Assembly: GCF_029227915.1 (NCBI RefSeq)
Contig: NC_079880.1
Location: forward strand, 7,566,001 to 7,630,000
DNA length: 64,000 nucleotides
Source: Hydractinia symbiolongicarpus
Taxonomy: Eukaryota > Cnidaria > Hydrozoa > Anthoathecata > Hydractiniidae
Direction: 5' to 3'
The position numbers and the translations under genes were made by a program. The first letter of the stretch is position 1; each line of letters begins with the position of its first letter. A model generated the notes under the pieces. It had not been told where the DNA came from and made no database searches. It worked only from the letters and a program-made list of their open reading frames with translations. Shown here piece by piece: positions 1 to 11,905 of this stretch.

Positions 1-396
1 AAGTCTAAAATTAATTCAATTAGGTCCCACAGTCAATCATTTCACTCTTAAACGCGATGCAACCTAGTAATATAAGAAACATATCGCTAAATACATGTTG
101 GTACAAATTTGTTACGCAATCGTTGTAACTCAAACGGACTGATACTGTTAAAAAGGCAATGAAATTTAGTCTTTGAAACAGGGTCTACTTCTTCAGCGCG
201 CACTAACGGCTACGATTGGACCCACGGTGCAAAAAGACTTATTTATCTAAATGCTTAAATAAAGCGCTACCACAGCGCCCAGTGTAATCGCAAAGTTCTA
301 GCAATCATGTCAAACTAAGACGAATGTTATTTCTTGAAGTCCAATTGGCTCATTATTCACATTCATAAAGTCAAAGTCCAAAATCAGTTCAAATAA
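1..396 (+). repeat. Satellite array, left edge (373-bp family)
   Basis: This is just over one satellite monomer, cut by the window edge. It is a near copy of 22276-22671 at a constant offset of 22275, and that similarity continues past this block to about position 1200 (matching about 23475). It has the usual landmarks: GTCCCACAG, CGATGCAACCTAG, TTGGTAC, CTAACGGCT and the GCGCT-ACCAC-AGCGC dyad. No reading frame longer than background is present. Confidence 0.9.
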
Positions 397-472
397 GTCC
401 CACAATCAATCGTTTCATTGTTGTGTCATTTATCACATTTATAAGTTCAAAGTCTAAAATCAGTTCAATTAA
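397..472 (+). repeat. 76-bp mini-monomer (HOR-A type, copy 1)
   Basis: The start of a monomer (GTCCCACAATCAATCG...CATTGTTG) is fused directly to the end of a monomer (TCATTTATCACATTT...), leaving 76 bp. About 297 bp in the middle are absent. The breakpoint CTGTTG/TGTCATTTATC (here CATTGTTGTGTC) is the same as in the other mini-monomers. Confidence 0.88.
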
Positions 473-844
473 GTCCCACAGTCAATCGTTTCACTGTTAA
501 AAGCGATGCAACCTAGTAGTATCAGGAAAATATCGCCAAATACATATTGGTACGAATATGTGACGCAACCTATGTAACTCAAAGAGACTGATACCGTTAG
601 AAAGTTAATGAAATGTAGTTTTGAAACTGTTTCTATTTACTCAATGCGCGCTAACGGCTAGGAATGGTCCCGCAGTAAAGAATAGCTTATTTGTCTACAT
701 TTTTAAATGAAGCGCTACCACAGCGCCCAGTGTAATCGCTAAGTTCTACCAATCATGTCAAATTAAGACGAATGTTATTTCTTGGAGTCCAATTGGCTGA
801 TTTTTCACATTTATAAGGTCAAAGTCCAAAATCAGTTCAAATAA

Positions 845-2303
845 GTCCCACAGTCAATCGTTTTACTGTTGAAAGCGATGCAATCTAGTAATATCTGAAA
901 CATATCGCAAAATGCATGTTGGTACGAATATGTGACGCAACCGTTGTACCTCAAACGGACTGATACCGTTAGAAAGTCAATGAAATGTACTTTTTGAAAC
1001 AGTGTCTATGTCTTCAGCGTAAGTTAACGGCTAAGAATGGTCCCACAGTAAAAAATAGCTTATTTGTCTACATTTTCAAATAAAGCGCCACCACAGCGCC
1101 CAGTGTAATCGTTGAGTTCAAGCAATTATGTCAAATTAGGAAGAATGTTATTTCTTGGAGTCCAAATGTCTCATGTCAAAGTCTAAAATCAGTTCAAAGA
1201 AGTCTCACAGTCAATCGCTTCACTGTTAAAAGCGATGTAACCTAGTAATATCGGAAAAATATCGCTTAATGCATGTTGGTACGAATATGTGACGCAACCG
1301 TTGTAACTCAAACGCATTGATACGGCTAGAAAGTCAATGAAATTAAGCTTTTAGAAATGTCTCTATTTCTTCAGCGCGAGCTAACGGCTAGGACTGGTCC
1401 CACAGTAAAAAATGACTTATTTATCTACATTTTTTAAAAAAGCGCTATCACAGCGCCAGTGTAATCGTTGAGTTCAAGCAAATAGATCAAATTAGGAAGA
1501 ATGTTATTTCTTGGAGTCCAAATGTCTCATGTCAAAGTCTAAAATCAGTTCAATTAAGACCCACAGTGAATCGTTTCACTGTTAAAAGCGATGTAACCTA
1601 GTAATATCGGAAAAATATCGCATAAGGCATGTTGGTACGATTATGTGACGCAACCGTTGTAACTCAAACGCACTGATACGGCTAGAAAGTCAATGAAATT
1701 AAGTTTTTAGAAATGTCTCTATTTCTTTAGCGCGCGCTAACGGCTAGGATTGGTCCCACAGTAAGAAATGACTTATTTAACTGAATTTTTAAATAAAGCG
1801 CTACCACAGCGCCCAGTGTAATCGCTGAGTTCCAGCAATAATGTGAAATTAAGAAGAATGTTATTTCTTGGAATTCAATTGTCTCATTTATCACATTTAT
1901 AAGGTCAAAGTCTAAAATCAGTTCAAATAAGTCCCACAGTCAATCGTTTTACTGTTGAAAGCGATGCAATCTAGTAATATCTGAAACATATCGCAAAATG
2001 CATGTTGGTACGAATATGTGACGCAACCGTTGTACCTCAAACGGACTGATACCGTTAGAAAGTCAATGAAATGTAATTTTTGAAACAGTGTCTATGTCTT
2101 CAGCGTAAGCTAACGGCTAGGAATGGTCCCGCAGTAAAGAATAGCTTATTTGTCTACATTTTTAAATGAAGCGCTACCACAGCGCCCAGTGTAATCGCTA
2201 AGTTCTACCAATCATGTCAAATTAAGACGAATGTTATTTCTTGGAGTCCAATTGGCTGATTTTTCACATTTATAAGGTCAAAGTCCAAAATCAGTTCAAA
2301 TAA
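845..2303 (+). repeat. Nested tetramer inside HOR-A, first unit (1459 bp)
   Basis: Four monomers with spacings 357, 356, 373 and 373 form a unit that is repeated immediately downstream at an offset of 1459-1460. The one-base shift of offset appears near 1450, where this copy has a shortened run in AGCGCCAGTG. The same pair recurs one HOR later, at 5296 onward. The order long-short-short-long is the recognisable signature. Confidence 0.85.
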
Positions 2304-3763
2304 GTCCCACAGTCAATCGTTTTACTGTTGAAAGCGATGCAATCTAGTAATATCTGAAACATATCGCAAAATGCATGTTGGTACGAATATGTGACGCAAC
2401 CGTTGTACCTCAAACGGACTGATACCGTTAGAAAGTCAATGAAATGTAATTTTTGAAACAGTGTCTATGTCTTCAGCGTAAGCTAACGGCTAGGAATGGT
2501 CCCACAGTAAAAAATAGCTTATTTGTCTACATTTTCAAATAAAGCGCCACCACAGCGCCCAGTGTAATCGTTGAGTTCAAGCAATTATGTCAAATTAGGA
2601 AGAATGTTATTTCTTGGAGTCCAAATGTCTCATGTCAAAGTCTACAATCAGTTCAAAGAAGTCTCACAGTCAATCGCTTCACTGTTAAAAGCGATGTAAC
2701 CTAGTAATATCGGAAAAATATCGCTTAATGCATGTTGGTACGAATATGTGACGCAACCGTTGTAACTCAAACGCATTGATACGGCTAGAAAGTCAATGAA
2801 ATTAAGCTTTTAGAAATGTCTCTATTTCTCCAGCGCGAGCTAACGGCTAGGACTGGTCCCACAGTAAAAAATGACTTATTTATCTACATTTTTTAAAAAA
2901 GCGCTATCACAGCGCCCAGTGTAATCGTTGAGTTCAAGCAAATATATGAAATTAGGAAGAATGTTATTTCTTGGAGTCCAAATGTCTCATGTCAAAGTCT
3001 AAAATCAGTTCAATTAAGACCCACAGTGAATCGTTTCACTGTTAAAAGCGATGTAACCTAGTAATATCGGAAAAATATCGCATAAGGCATGTTGGTACGA
3101 TTATGTGACGCAACCGTTGTAACTCAAACGCACTGATACGGCTAGAAAGTCAATGAAATTAAGTTTTTAGAAATGTCTCTATTTCTTTAGCGCGCGCTAA
3201 CGGCTAGGATTGGTCCCACAGTAAGAAATGACTTATTTAACTGAATTTTTAAATAAAGCGCTACCACAGCGCCCAGTGTAATCGCTGAGTTCCAGCAATA
3301 ATGTGAAATTAAGAAGAATGTTATTTCTTGGAATTCAATTGTCTCATTTATCACATTTATAAGGTCAAAGTCTAAAATCAGTTCAAATAAGTCACACAGT
3401 CAATCGTTTTACTGTTGAAAGCGATGCAATCTAGTAATATCTGAAACATATCGCAAAATGCATGTTGGTACGAATATGTGACGCAACCGTTGTACCTCAA
3501 ACGGACTTATACCGTTAGAAAGTCAATGAAATGTAATTTTTGAAACAGTGTCTATGTCTTCAGCGTAAGCTAACGGCTAGGAATGGTCCCACAGTAAAAA
3601 ATAGCTTATTTGTCTACATTTTCAAATAAAGCGCCACCACAGCGCCCAGTGTAATCGTTGAGTTCAAGCAATTATGTCAAATTAGGAAGAATGTTATTTC
3701 TTGGAGTCCAAATGTCTCATGTCAAAGTCTAAAATCAGTTCAAAGATGTCTCACAGTCAATCG
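2304..3763 (+). repeat. Nested tetramer inside HOR-A, second unit (about 1460 bp)
   Basis: This is the second copy of the 1460-bp tetramer that starts at 845, with monomer origins at 2304, 2661, 3018 and 3391. Private variants, such as TCTACAATC at 2641, are copied again at 7092 in the next HOR-A unit. That ordering shows the tetramer duplicated before the 4451-bp unit did. Confidence 0.85.
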
Positions 3764-4847
3764 CTTCACTGTTAAAAGCGATGTAACCTAGTAATATCGG
3801 AAAAATATCGCTTAATGCATGTTGGTACGAATATGTGACGCAACCGTTGTAACTCAAACGCATTGATACGGCTAGAAAGTCAATGAAATATAGTTTTTGA
3901 AACTGTCTCGAATTCTTCAGCGCGCTAACGGCTAGGATTGGTCCCACAGTAAAAATTGACTTATTTATCTACATTTTCAAATAAAGCGCTACCACAGCGC
4001 CCAGTGTAATCGTTGAGTTCAAGCAAATATGTCAAATTAGGAAGAATGTTATTTCTTGGAGTCCAAATGTCTCATGTCAAAGTCTAAAATCAGTTCAATT
4101 AAGACCCACAGTCAATCATTTCACTCTTAAACGCGATGAAACCTAGTAATATAAGAAACATATCGCTAATTACATGTTGGTACAAATTTGTTACGCAATC
4201 GTTGTAACTCAAGCGGAATGATACCGTTAGAAACTCAATGAAATGTAGTTTTTGAAACTGTCTCGATTTATTCAGTGCGCGCTAACGGCTGCGATTGGAC
4301 CCACAGTGCAAAAAGACTTATTTATCTAAATGCTTAAATAAAGCGCTACCACAGCGCCCACTGTAATTGCTCAGTTCCAGCAATCATTTCAAATTAAGAA
4401 GAATATTACTTCTTGGAGTTCAATTGTCTAATTTATCACATTTATAAGGTCAAAGTGCAAAGGCGTTCAATTAAGTCCCACAGTCAATCCTTTCACTGTT
4501 AAAAGCGATTTAACCTAGTATAATCGGAAAAATATCGCTTAATGCATGTTGGTACGAATATGTGACGCAACCATTGTAACTCAAACGGATTGATACGGCT
4601 AGAAAGTCAATGAAATATAGTTTCTGGAAATGTCTCTATTTCTTCAGCGCGAGCTAACGGCTAGGATTGGTCCCACAGTAAAAAATGACTTATTTATCTA
4701 CATTTGTTTATAAAGCGCTATCACAGCGCCCAATGTAATCGTTGAGTTCAAGCAACCATGTCAAAGTAAGAAGAATGTTATTTCTTGCACTCGAAATGTC
4801 TCATTTATCACATTTATAAGGTCAAAGTCCAAAATCAGTTCAAATAA

Positions 4848-4923
4848 GTCCCACAATCAATCGTTTCATTGTTGTGTCATTTATCACATTTATAAGTTCA
4901 AAGTCTAAAATCAGTTCAATTAA
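4848..4923 (+). repeat. 76-bp mini-monomer (HOR-A type, copy 2)
   Basis: This is the equivalent of 397-472 at offset 4451, with the same breakpoint and the same CATTGTTGTGTC junction. It marks the start of the second HOR-A unit. Confidence 0.88.
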
Positions 4924-7900
4924 GTCCCACAGTCAATCGTTTCACTGTTAAAAGCGATGCAACCTAGTAGTATCAGGAAAATATCGCCAAATACATATTG
5001 GTACGAATATGTGACGCAACCTATGTAACTCAAAGAGACTGATACCGTTAGAAAGTTAATGAAATGTAGTTTTGAAACTGTTTCTATTTACTCAATGCGC
5101 GCTAACGGCTAGGAATGGTCCCGCAGTAAAGAATAGCTTATTTGTCTACATTTTTAAATGAAGCGCTACCACAGCGCCCAGTGTAATCGCTAAGTTCTAC
5201 CAATCATGTCAAATTAAGACGAATGTTATTTCTTGGAGTCCAATTGGCTGATTTTTCACATTTATAAGGTCAAAGTCCAAAATCAGTTCAAATAAGTCCC
5301 ACAGTCAATCGTTTTACTGTTGAAAGCGATGCAATCTAGTAATATCTGAAACATATCGCAAAATGCATGTTGGTACGAATATGTGACGCAACCGTTGTAC
5401 CTCAAACGGACTGATACCGTTAGAAAGTCAATGAAATGTACTTTTTGAAACAGTGTCTATGTCTTCAGCGTAAGTTAACGGCTAAGAATGGTCCCACAGT
5501 AAAAAATAGCTTATTTGTCTACATTTTCAAATAAAGCGCCACCACAGCGCCCAGTGTAATCGTTGAGTTCAAGCAATTATGTCAAATTAGGAAGAATGTT
5601 ATTTCTTGGAGTCCAAATGTCTCATGTCAAAGTCTAAAATCAGTTCAAAGAAGTCTCACAGTCAATCGCTTCACTGTTAAAAGCGATGTAACCTAGTAAT
5701 ATCGGAAAAATATCGCCTAATGCATGTTGGTACGAATATGTGACGCAACTGTTGTAACTCAAACGCATTGATACGGCTAGAAATTCAATGAAATTAAGCT
5801 TTTAGAAATGTCTCTATTTCTTCAGCGCGAGCTAACGGCTAGGACTGGTCCCACAGTAAAAAATGACTTATTTATCTACATTTTTTAAAAAAGCGCTATC
5901 ACAGCGCCCAGTGTAATCGTTGAGTTCAAGCAAATATATCAAATTAGGAAGAATGTTATTTCTTTGAGTCCAAATGTCTCATGTCAAAGTCTAAAATCAG
6001 TTCAATTAAGACCCACAGTGAATCGTTTCACTGTTAAAAGCGATGTAACCTAGTAATATCGGAAAAATATCGCATAAGGCATGTTGGTACGATTATGTGA
6101 CGCAACCGTTGTAACTCAAACGCATTGATACGGCTAGAAAGTCAATGAAATTAAGTTTTTAGAAATGTCTCTATTTCTTTAGCGCGCGCTAACGGCTAGG
6201 ATTGGTCCCACAGTAAGAAATGACTTATTTAACTGAATTTTTAAATAAAGCGCTACCACAGCGCCCAGTGTAATCGCTGAGTTCCAGCAATAATGTGAAA
6301 TTAAGAAGAATGTTATTTCTTGGAATTCAATTGTCTCATTTATCACATTTAAAGGTCAAAGTCTAAAATCAGTTCAAATAAGTCCCACAGTCAATCGTTT
6401 TACTGTTGAAAGCGATGCAATCTAGTAATATCTGAAACATATCGCAAAATGCATGTTGGTACGAATATGTGACGCAACCGTTGTACCTCAAACGGACTGA
6501 TACCGTTAGAAAGTCAATGAAATGTAATTTTTGAAACAGTGTCTATGTCTTCAGCGTAAGCTAACGGCTAGGAATGGTCCCGCAGTAAAGAATAGCTTAT
6601 TTGTCTACATTTTTAAATGAAGCGCTACCACAGCGCCCAGTGTAATCGCTAAGTTCTACCAATCATGTCAAATTAAGACGAATGTTATTTCTTGGAGTCC
6701 AATTGGCTGATTTTTCACATTTATAAGGTCAAAGTCCAAAATCAGTTCAAATAAGTCCCACAGTCAATCGTTTTACTGTTGAAAGCGATGCAATCTAGTA
6801 ATATCTGAAACATATCGCAAAATGCATGTTGGTACGAATATGTGACGCAACCGTTGTACCTCAAACGGACTGATACCGTTAGAAAGTCAATGAAATGTAA
6901 TTTTTGAAACAGTGTCTATGTCTTCAGCGTAAGCTAACGGCTAGGAATGGTCCCACAGTAAAAAATAGCTTATTTGTCTACATTTTCAAATAAAGCGCCA
7001 CCACAGCGCCCAGTGTAATCGTTGAGTTCAAGCAATTATGTCAAATTAGGAAGAATGTTATTTCTTGGAGTCCAAATGTCTCATGTCAAAGTCTACAATC
7101 AGTTCAAAGAAGTCTCACAGTGAATCGCTTCACTGTTAAAAGCGATGTAACCTAGTAATATCGGAAAAATATCGCTTAATGCATGTTGGTACGAATATGT
7201 GACGCAACCGTTGTAACTCAAACGCATTGATACGGCTAGAAAGTCAATGAAATTAAGCTTTTAGAAATGTCTCTATTTCTCCAGCGCGAGCTAACGGCTA
7301 GGACTGGTCCCACAGTAAAAAATGACTTATTTATCTACATTTTTTAAAAAAGCGCTATCACAGCGCCCAGTGTAATCGTTGAGTTCAAGCAAATATATGA
7401 AATTAGGAAGAATGTTATTTCTTGGAGTCCAAATGTCTCATGTCAAAGTCTAAAATCAGTTCAATTAAGACCCACAGTGAATCGTTTCACTGTTAAAAGC
7501 GATGTAACCTAGTAATATCGGAAAAATATCGCATAAGGCATGTTGGTACGATTATGTGACGCAACCGTTGTAACTCAAACGCACTGATACGGCTAGAAAG
7601 TCAATGAAATTAAGTTTTTAGAAATGTCTCTATTTCTTTAGCGCGCGCTAACGGCTAGGATTGGTCCCACAGTAAGAAATGACTTATTTAACTGAAATTT
7701 TAAATAAAGCGCTACCACAGCGCCCAGTGTAATCGCTGAGTTCCAGCAATAATGTGAAATTAAGAAGAATGTTATTTCTTGGAATTCAATTGTCTCATTT
7801 ATCACATTTATAAGGTCAAAGTCTAAAATAAGTTCAAATAAGTCCCACAGTCAATCGTTTTACTGTTGAAAGCGATGCAATCTAGTAATATCTGAAACAT

Positions 7901-9671
7901 ATCGCAAAATGCATGTTGGTACGAATATGTGACGCAACCGTTGTACCTCAAACGGACTTATACCGTTAGAAAGTCAATGAAATGTAATTTTTGAAACAGT
8001 GTCTATGTCTTCAGCGTAAGCTAACGGCTAGGAATGGTCCCACAGTAAAAAATAGCTTATTTGTCTACATTTTCAAATAAAGCGCCACCACAGCGCCCAG
8101 TGTAATCGTTGAGTTCAAGCAATTATGTCAAATTAGGAAGAATGTTATTTCTTGGAGTCCAAATGTCTCATGTCAAAGTCTAAAATCAGTTCAAAGAAGT
8201 CTCACAGTCAATCGCTTCACTGTTAAAAGCGATGTAACCTAGTAATATCGGAAAAATATCGCTTAATGCATGTTGGTACGAATATGTGACGCAACCGTTG
8301 TAACTCAAACGCATTGATACGGCTAGAAAGTCAATGAAATTAAGTTTTTAGAAATGTCTCTATTTCTTCAGTGCGCGTTAACGGCTACGATTGGTCCCAC
8401 AGTAAGAAATGACTTATTTAACTGAATTTTTAAATAAAGCGCTACCACAGCGCCCAGTGTAATCGCTGAGTTCCAGCAATAATGTGAAATTAAGAAGAAT
8501 GTTATTTCTTGGAATTCAATTGTCTCATTTATCACATTTATAAGGTCAAAGTCTAAAATCAGTTCAATTAAGTCCCACAATCAATCGTTTCACTGTTAAA
8601 AGCGATGCAACCTAGTAATATCAGAAAAACATCACTAAATACATGTTGGTACGAATACGTGACGCAACCGTTGTACCTCAAACGGACAGATACCGTTAGA
8701 AAGTCAATGAAATATAGTTTTTGAAACTGTCTCGAATTCTTCAGCGCGCTAACGGCTAGGATTGGTCCCACAGTAAAAATTGACTTATTTATTTACATTT
8801 TCAAATAAAGCGCTACCACAGCGCCCAGTGTAATCGTTGAGTTCAAGCAAATATGTCAAATTAGGAAGAATGTTATTTCTTGGAGTCCAAATGTCTCATG
8901 TCAAAGTCTAAAATCAGTTCAATTAAGACCCACAGTCAATCATTTCACTCTTAAACGCGATGAAACCTAGTAATATAAGAAACATATCGCTAATTACATG
9001 TTGGTACAAATTTGTTACGCAATCGTTGTAACTCAAGCGGAATGATACCGTTAGAAACTCAATGAAATGTAGTTTTTGAAACTGTCTCGATTTATTCAGT
9101 GCGCGCTAACGGCTGCGATTGGACCCACAGTGCAAAAAGACTTATTTATCTAAATGCTTAAATAAAGCGCTACCACAGCGCCCACTGTAATTGCTCAGTT
9201 CCAGCAATCATTTCAAATTAAGAAGAATATTACTTCTTGGAGTTCAATTGTCTAATTTATCACATTTATAAGGTCAAAGTGCAAAGGCGTTCAATTAAGT
9301 CCCACAGTCAATCCTTTCACTGTTAAAAGCGATTTAACCTAGTATAATCGGAAAAATATCGCTTAATGCATGTTGGTACGAATATGTGACGCAACCATTG
9401 TAACTCAAACGGATTGATACGGCTAGAAAGTCAATGAAATATAGTTTCTGGAAATGTCTCTATTTCTTCAGCGCGAGCTAACGGCTAGGATTGGTCCCTC
9501 AGTAAAAAATGACTTATTTATCTACATTTGTTTATAAAGCGCTATCACAGCGCCCAGTGTAATCGTTGAGTTCAAGCAACCATGTCAAAGTAAGAAGAAT
9601 GTTATTTCTTGCACTCGAAATGTCTCATTTATCACATTTATAAGGTCAAAGTCCAAAATCAGTTCAAATAA
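4848..9671 (+). repeat. HOR-A copy 2 (4824 bp, 13 monomers plus a 76-bp mini-monomer)
   Basis: This copy matches copy 1 at an offset of 4451 up to about 8340 and at 4824 from about 8700 to 9685. The difference is exactly one 373-bp monomer (origin 8199, next origins 8572 and 8927). Similarity to copy 1 ends at about 9685, where the mini-monomer expected by analogy with 4848 is replaced by the monomer starting CGTTTAAGTTTT. The last three monomers (8572-9671) are shared with HOR-B, so the two HOR families are fused here. Confidence 0.88.
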
Positions 9672-11905
9672 GTCCCACAATCAATCGTTTAAGTTTTAAA
9701 AGCGATGCAACCTAGTAGTATCAGAAAAATATCGCTAACTACATGTTGGTACAAATATGAGACGCAACCGTTGTAACTCAAACGGATTTATACCGCTAGA
9801 AAGCCAATGAAATGAACTTTTTGAAAATGTTTCTATTTCTTTAGCGCGCGCTAACGGCTAGGAATTGTCCCACAGTAAGAAATGACTTATTTATCTGAAT
9901 TTTTTAATAAAGCGCTACCACAGCGCCCAGTATAATCGCTGAGTTCCTGCAATAATGTGAAATTAAGAAGAATGTTATTTCTTGGAATTCAATTGTCTCA
10001 TTTATCATATTTATAAGGTCAAAGTCTAAGGTCATTTCAATTAAGTCCCACACTCGATCGTTTCACTGTTAAAGGCGATGCAACCTAGTAATATCAAAAA
10101 AATATCGCTAAATACATGTTGGTACGAATATGTGACGCAACCGTTGTACCTTAAACGGACAAATACCGTTAGAGACGCAATGAAATGTAGTTTTTGAAAC
10201 TGTCTCTATTTCTTCACCGCGCGCTAACGGCTAGGAATTGTCCCACAGTAAGAAATGACTTATTTATCAGAATTTTTTAATAAAGCGCTACCACAGCGCC
10301 CAGTGTAATCGCTGAGTTCCAGCAATAATGTGAAATTAAGAAGAATGTTATTTCTTGGAATTCAATTGTCTCATTTATCATATTTATAAGGTCAAAGTCT
10401 AAGGTCATTTCAATTAAGTCCCACACTCGATCGTTTCACTGTTAAAAGCGATGCAACCTAGCAATATCAGATAAACATCGCTAAATACATGTTGGTACGA
10501 ATAAGTGACGCAACCGTTGTACCTCAAACGGACGGATAGCGTTAGAAAGTCAATGAAAGTAGTTTTTGAAACTGTCTCGATTTCTTCACCGCGCTAACGG
10601 CTAGGATTGGTCCCACAGGGCAAAATAGCTTATCTATCTACATTTTTATTGAAGCGCTACCACAGCGGTCAGTGTAATCTCTAAGTTCTAGCAATCATGT
10701 CAAAGTAAGACGAATGTTCTTTCTTGGAGTCCAATTGGTTCATTTTTCACATTTATAAGGTCAAAGTCCAAAATCAGTTTAAATAAGTCCCACAGTCAAT
10801 CGTTTCACTGTTAAAAGCGATGCAACCTAGTAGAATCAGAAAAATATCGCTAAAGACATGTTGGTACGAATATGTTACGCAACCGTTGTAACTTAAAGGG
10901 ACTGATACCGTTAGAAACTCAATGAAATGTACTTTTTGAAACTGTTTCTATTTCTTCACCGTGCGCTAACGGCTAGGATTGGTCCCAAAGTAAAAAATAG
11001 CTTATTTATCTACATTTTTAAATGAAGCGCTACCACAGCGCCCAGTGTAATCGCTAAGTTCTAGCAATCATGTCAAAGTAAGACGAATGTTATTTCTTGG
11101 AGTCTAATTGGCTCATTATTCACATTCATAAAGTCAAAGTCCAAAATGATTTCAAATAAGTCCCACAGTCAATCGTTTTACTGTTAAAAGCGATGCAATC
11201 TAGTAATATCTGAAACATATCGCTAAGTGGATGTTGGTACGAATATGTGACGCGACCGTGGTACCTCAAATGGACTGATACCGTTAGAAAGTCGATGAAA
11301 TGTACTTTTTGAAACTGTTTCTATTTCTTCAGCGCACGCTAACGGCTAGGATTGGTCCCACAGTAAAAAATAGCTTACTTATCTACATTTTTAAATGAAG
11401 CGCTACCACAGCGCCCAGTGTAATCGCTAAGTTCTAGCAATCATGTCAAAGTAAGACGAATGTGATTTCTTGGAGTCCAATTGGCTCATTTTTCACATTT
11501 ATAAGGTCAAAGTCCAAAATCAGTTTAAATAAATCCCACAGTCAATCGTTTCACTGTTAAAAGCGATGCAACCTAGTAGTATCAGAAAAATATCGCTAAA
11601 GACATGTTGGTACGAATATGTTACGCAACCGTTGTAACTCAAAGGGACTGATACCGTTAGAAACTCAATGAAATGTACTTTTTGAAACTGTTTCTATTTT
11701 TTCAGTGCGCGCTAACGGCTAGGATTGGTCCCACAGTAAAAAATAGCTTATTTATCTACATTTTTAAATGAAGCGCTACCACAGCGCCCAGTGTAATCGC
11801 TAAGTTCTACCAATCATGTCAAAGTAAGACAAATGTTATTTCTTGGAGTCCAATTGGCTCATTTTTCACATTTATAAGGTCAAAGTCTAAAATCAGTTCA
11901 ATTAA
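8572..11905 (+). repeat. HOR-B copy 1 (3334-bp nine-mer)
   Basis: Nine monomers, one of them short (355 bp from 8927-type spacing), are repeated at an offset of exactly 3334 into 11906-15239. Monomer origins in the second copy are 11906, 12261, 12633, 13006, 13379, 13752, 14121, 14494 and 14867. The 369-bp monomer at 13752 carries a short deletion that marks this HOR. No gene is seen; short minus-strand open frames repeat at the same 3334-bp spacing and are by-products of the repeat. Confidence 0.9.

Larger units (their letters stand above)
397..4847 (+). repeat. HOR-A copy 1 (4451 bp, 12 monomers plus a 76-bp mini-monomer)
   Basis: Using the G of GTCCCACAG as origin, monomer starts fall at 397, 473, 845, 1202, 1558, 1931, 2304, 2661, 3018, 3391, 3748, 4103 and 4475, and the next unit starts at 4848. 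Spacings are 76, then a mixture of 372-373 and 355-357. The unit is repeated downstream at an offset of 4451 for positions 361-3889. After 3889 the offset becomes 4824, because this copy lacks one monomer that copy 2 keeps. The monomer 3748-4102 is therefore a hybrid: its first part matches 8199 onward and its later part matches the 8572 monomer. No gene is seen. Confidence 0.9.

Noticed and set aside
8368-8771. Short minus-strand open frames of 62-70 codons that recur across the array (for example 3735, 8368, 8568, 11902, 15236, 26225, 37019, 49386, 60858, 63437) as a conserved small protein family
   Set aside because: They recur because the satellite recurs. Monomer and HOR lengths (373, 355, 1120, 3334) are each one more than a multiple of three, so the frame rotates at every unit. 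Related monomers have stops in the same region, and there is no start context, codon bias or domain.
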